A DNA stretch of 64,000 nucleotides from JAMXLO01 sp035569235 (GTDB taxonomy: Bacteria > Pseudomonadota > Alphaproteobacteria > Acetobacterales > Acetobacteraceae), in NCBI GenBank assembly GCA_035569235.1, contig DATMND010000299.1, positions 1 through 64,000 of the forward strand, in the 5' to 3' direction. The notes under the pieces were generated by a model, which was not told where the DNA came from, searched no databases, and was given only the letters and a program-made list of their open reading frames with translations. This document shows, piece by piece, positions 61,268 through 64,000 of this stretch (position 1 is its first letter; the number at the start of each line of letters is the position of its first letter). The position numbers were made by a program, and so were the translations under genes.

Positions 61268-62251
61268 ATGAACATCCGTGCGACCCGCCTGGCCAACGGC
61301 CCGATCATCGGGCCGGAACTGCATCCCAGCATCGGCGTGAACATCCAGGGCCCATCGCTGATCCGCGTACCTGACTGGATCGGCGACCGCCTCGGCGCCT
61401 ACTACCTGTATTTCGCGGACCACAAAGGCAGCTACATCCGCCTCGCCTATGCGGATCACCTCACAGGTCCCTGGCATGTGCACCCACCAGGCAGCCTGCA
61501 CCTGGCGCAGTCGGGGTTCCTCACAGCCCCGCCGGTCGTCTCCCCCGGCGAGCTCGCGCGTTTTGAGGCGCAGTATCGTGCCCGCGGCATGGCGATCTCG
61601 CACGACGTCCTCTCGGAAATCACCACGCCGCACATCGCCTCCCCGGACGTGCATGTTGATGCGGAACGCCGCCGGATCGTGATGTACTTCCACGGCCTGG
61701 ACGGTGTCGGCCATCAGGTTTCGCGCGTGGCGATTTCGCAGAACGGCATCGACTTCACGGCCTGGCCCGAGGTGATTGGACGCTCCTATATGCGCATCTT
61801 TCAGCACGACGGCATGACCTACGCGCTTACCATGCCCGGCACCCTGTCGCGCTCGGCGGATGGGCTAAGCGGGTTCGAGACGGGACCGACGCTGTTCAAT
61901 CCCAACATGCGCCACGCCGCCGTGCTCAAGCGCGAAGGCGCACTCTGGGTGTTCTGGACCCAGGTCGGTGATGCGCCCGAACGCATCCTGCTCAGCCGCG
62001 TCGCGCTCGACGGCGACTGGCACAGTTGGCGCGACGAACTACCCGTCGAGGTGATGCGTCCTGAACATCCCTGGGAGGGTGCGGGCGCCCGCAACCTGCC
62101 CTCGCTCCGCAGCACAGCCTATGGCGTGGTGAACCAATTCCGCGATCCGGCGATCTACGAGGAATCGGGCGTGACCTATCTGCTCTATGCTGTCGGCGGC
62201 GAAAGCGGCATCGCCATCGCACAGGTGGATTTCACGCCCACTGTAGGTTGA
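61268..62251 (+). CDS. Beta-propeller protein, GH43/GH32-like glycosidase fold
   Basis: 327 residues; AAGGAGTAGCCAC precedes the ATG. Repeated blades contain IGDRLGAYYLYFADHKGSYIRLAYADHLTGPW, SPDVHVDAERRRIVMYFHG, and FRDPAIYEESGVTYLLYAVGGESGIAIAQ, typical of five-bladed propellers of the GH43/GH32/GH130 kind. The Asp of ASPDVH and of FRDPAIY are good candidates for the catalytic pair or for sugar binding. No signal peptide is visible, so it would act in the cytoplasm. Divergent from the 2-hydroxyacid dehydrogenase, 67 bases apart. Confidence 0.78.
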   Translation: MNIRATRLANGPIIGPELHPSIGVNIQGPSLIRVPDWIGDRLGAYYLYFADHKGSYIRLAYADHLTGPWHVHPPGSLHLAQSGFLTAPPVVSPGELARFEAQYRARGMAISHDVLSEITTPHIASPDVHVDAERRRIVMYFHGLDGVGHQVSRVAISQNGIDFTAWPEVIGRSYMRIFQHDGMTYALTMPGTLSRSADGLSGFETGPTLFNPNMRHAAVLKREGALWVFWTQVGDAPERILLSRVALDGDWHSWRDELPVEVMRPEHPWEGAGARNLPSLRSTAYGVVNQFRDPAIYEESGVTYLLYAVGGESGIAIAQVDFTPTVG

Positions 62252-62421
62252 CGAAGTGCTCATCGTCGGCGGTTCACCCCATCGCCAACCGCGGTGTGGC
62301 ATGTCGGGGCAGTGCAGTTAACTACGCAGGTCATTCAACCGAAGTGGTGCCCTAGCGCCCTTCGTCCATTCCGGGTGGCGCGATGTTTGTTTGGTCCGAG
62401 GCAAGGGGCTTCGAGCTATCG

Positions 62422-62952
62422 CTATGTTCGGCGTTGATGACGACGCGAAGGGTGGGTTCCGGCGGGTTGAGATACTGACAGGACCTTGTGGCCGTCGGCG
62501 CCGGTACGCACCGCCGTGCCATCTGCCAACGCGATCTCGATCCGGCCCGACGATTGGGCAGTCGGGGTGGCCAGCAGTTGCGCAACCGGCGACGACGCTT
62601 CGATGGCTGCTTCCTGACTCACGCGGTCCACCGTCCGCACCGCCTTCACCTCGACGCGGGCAAACCGCTCCGCAGTACGCGTCACGGCTTCCGGCTGCGC
62701 CGCCAGCAATGCGTGCCGCCATGTATAGAGCTGCCCGCCGCTGATGCCGTATTGCCGTGCTACCTCTGTCGGCGATGCCCCGGGCGCCAGGCTCTGCGCC
62801 GCAGTCGTCTGCTTCTGTTCAACCGTCCAGCGGCGATGTCGCTCACCACGTGTAATCAACTCAATGCGTGGATTACGAGCACTTTTATGACTGCTCGTAT
62901 GAGTGCTCTCAGGCGCCGCAGGCACCTCGCCGGTGATCGCGTCCAGCTCCAT
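62422..62952 (-). pseudogene. IS66-family transposase OrfA (TnpA) remnant
   Basis: About 176 codons. The segment RWTVEQKQTTAAQSLAPGAS followed by PTEVARQYGISGGQLYTWRH is the helix-turn-helix of IS66 OrfA, and GRIEIALADGTAVRTGADG is its conserved C-terminal element. After that the sequence runs into an unrelated frame (HKVLSVSQPAG), and neither TnpB nor the DDE transposase TnpC follows, so the element is broken. A left end or inverted repeat is not clear. Confidence 0.78.
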
Positions 62953-63091
62953 CAGCCAAGCGCACCGCACTTCCACCCGAGGACGCCATGCGGGGCAGGC
63001 GTAACGCTATCGTATTGACCTGGCTGGGCAATGGTTTTCCGCGCACGCTCAAACATCGTGCACCCAATCCATCAGAAATCTGGGCTTTTGA

Positions 63092-63667
63092 TTACAAACA
63101 GGACCTTCGACGATCCGCGATTTGCTCATCTTCAGCGACTATCGGCATCGATCGGTCGATTCCTGACGTTCTCACCTGATCAGTTTCGATTTGCGTCGCC
63201 AGCAAAAATATGGCGCGAGCTGCCGCCGCGCCCTCGCGCCGCGCTAGCTTGGTTCGGGCATCCAGGCGCTGGATGCGAAGCTTGATCGCGCGCCAGCTCG
63301 ATTTCGGCAGGTCGCGTTCAGCGCAGCTTGTGTGAATCAGCTCAATAAGCGACCGAATGCTCGGGCGCTCGGGCTGGAGATAATAGCTTCGCAGGTGCGC
63401 ATCGATCAGCTCTTCGACTCTGGGATCGATCTGGCTGACCCCTTGGGGACGCCCCCGGCGCCTCGGCAGCAAGGTCGTGGCACGTCGATCGACTTCGAAG
63501 GGGATCCGCCAGCGAAATACTGTAGCGCGGTCTACCCCCAGCATACGAGCCGTTTCGGCCAGCGATAAGCGAACGTTGGCTGGTGCATCAGCGAATGTCC
63601 GAGAGACTACGTCCGCTCTTCGGCGTGCTTCGGCCCAAGCCGTGTCGCCTCCAACGGACCATTCCAT
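63092..63667 (-). pseudogene. Mu/TnsB-type transposase N-terminal fragment
   Basis: About 190 codons from ATG at 63667 (MEWSVGGDTAWAEARRRADV). It contains an HTH (LSLAETARMLGVDRATVFRWR), then RRRGRPQGVSQIDPRVEELIDAHLRSYYLQPERPSIRSLIELIHTSC, the region characteristic of TniA/MuA-like transposases before the DDE core. The core itself is missing: after REGAAAARA the frame becomes unrelated and stops. It is therefore a truncated transposase. Together with the IS66 remnant it marks an area of past transposition. Confidence 0.75.
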
Positions 63668-63753
63668 GCCACCGGTTGCACAATGAATGCCCCGACCCCT
63701 TTGTTGCACATAAGGGTCTAGACTATCCCCGCGATGTAGCAGATTGACCACGC

Positions 63754-64000
63754 TCAATCCGCAAGCGGATCGGGGCGCAGCTGAAACTCGACAACCAGCG
63801 GGCTCGATCGGGTTTCGGGCGTCGCGCCTGGAGCACCTGGCGCCGGCGCGTCGATTCCCTCGATGTGAAAAGGCGTGCGGTTGCCCGACGTAGCCCAAAG
63901 TTCGCGGCCCTTCCAACCAGCGTTCGGGTCATCGATGCGCCCCTCTAGACCCTTTGCAAAAAACCCCATCGGATAGGGCACCCGCAGCTCGATGATTTGG
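63754..64000 (-). CDS. C-terminal end of a protein running off the right edge
   Basis: The frame is open to the edge; about 80 residues are seen ending in QLRPDPLAD. PYPMGFFAKGLEGRIDDPNAGWKGRELW followed by GNRTPFHIEG resembles the C-terminus of carboxypeptidase-regulatory-like or virginiamycin-B-lyase-like proteins common near quinoprotein dehydrogenases in this group. Only the last part can be judged; the N-terminus is outside the window. Confidence 0.6.
   Translation of the reverse strand, partial: QIIELRVPYPMGFFAKGLEGRIDDPNAGWKGRELWATSGNRTPFHIEGIDAPAPGAPGATPETRSSPLVVEFQLRPDPLAD

Overview
The window is GC-rich, gene-dense DNA of alphaproteobacterial character, most likely Rhodospirillales/Acetobacteraceae. 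The basis is gene content (secreted beta-helix adhesin plus CHAT protein, CmcJ-type oxygenase, MmgE/PrpD, several GMC oxidases, hydantoinase and amidase), palindromic intergenic elements of the kind common in that group, and the style of the FNR/FixK boxes. No rRNA, tRNA or CRISPR array was seen. The assignment is an inference from content, not from a marker gene.

Layout. 1-5.8 kb: 3' end of a large secreted beta-helix (filamentous haemagglutinin-like) protein followed one base later by a TPR-CHAT protease-like protein. 5.9-16.1 kb: a zinc-ribbon membrane protein and an exported protein; then an unusual cluster with an ABM-like protein, a trans-prenyl synthase, two helical proteins of unknown function and a divergent FAD oxidase/desaturase-like enzyme; then an acetoacetate-decarboxylase-like protein and a SAM-cyclase-AAA-TPR signalling protein. 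16.1-17.4 kb: a scar with the last 131 codons of phosphoglucomutase, a 25-bp tandem repeat and a hairpin repeat. 17.4-32.2 kb: oxidative and hydrolytic catabolism (GMC oxidase, CmcJ-like oxygenase, tyrosine phosphatase-like protein, mandelate racemase family, MmgE/PrpD, TauD/TfdA dioxygenase, luciferase-like oxidoreductase, then a CobW-hydantoinase-amidase-hydrolase operon, a cupin and an SDR).

32.4-46.9 kb looks like one low-oxygen/energy-stress regulon. A six-gene operon (CoA-transferase A and B, DUF3141, phosphate acyltransferase, FabI, acetate kinase) reads leftward from an FNR/FixK box at 38937. Carbonic anhydrase, DUF2254, SYLF, polyphosphate kinase 2, a SulP transporter, a 2-TM potassium channel and a CBS protein follow, with further boxes at 45839 and 46281 and a weaker one at 43343. 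The content resembles the low-oxygen-activated (lxa) loci described in Burkholderia.

46.9-52.4 kb is an RND efflux operon without an outer-membrane channel but with a lipoprotein and a small membrane protein. 52.7-55.0 kb holds a three-gene cassette: coiled-coil protein, bacterial actin-like ATPase and a DUF6398 helix-turn-helix protein. 55.5-62.3 kb is a second oxidative catabolic operon (2-hydroxyacid dehydrogenase, GMC oxidase with its small subunit, luciferase-like enzyme, carboxymuconolactone-decarboxylase-like protein, duplicated-domain protein) with a divergent beta-propeller glycosidase-like gene. 62.4-64 kb holds remnants of two transposases and the 3' end of a further gene running off the right edge.
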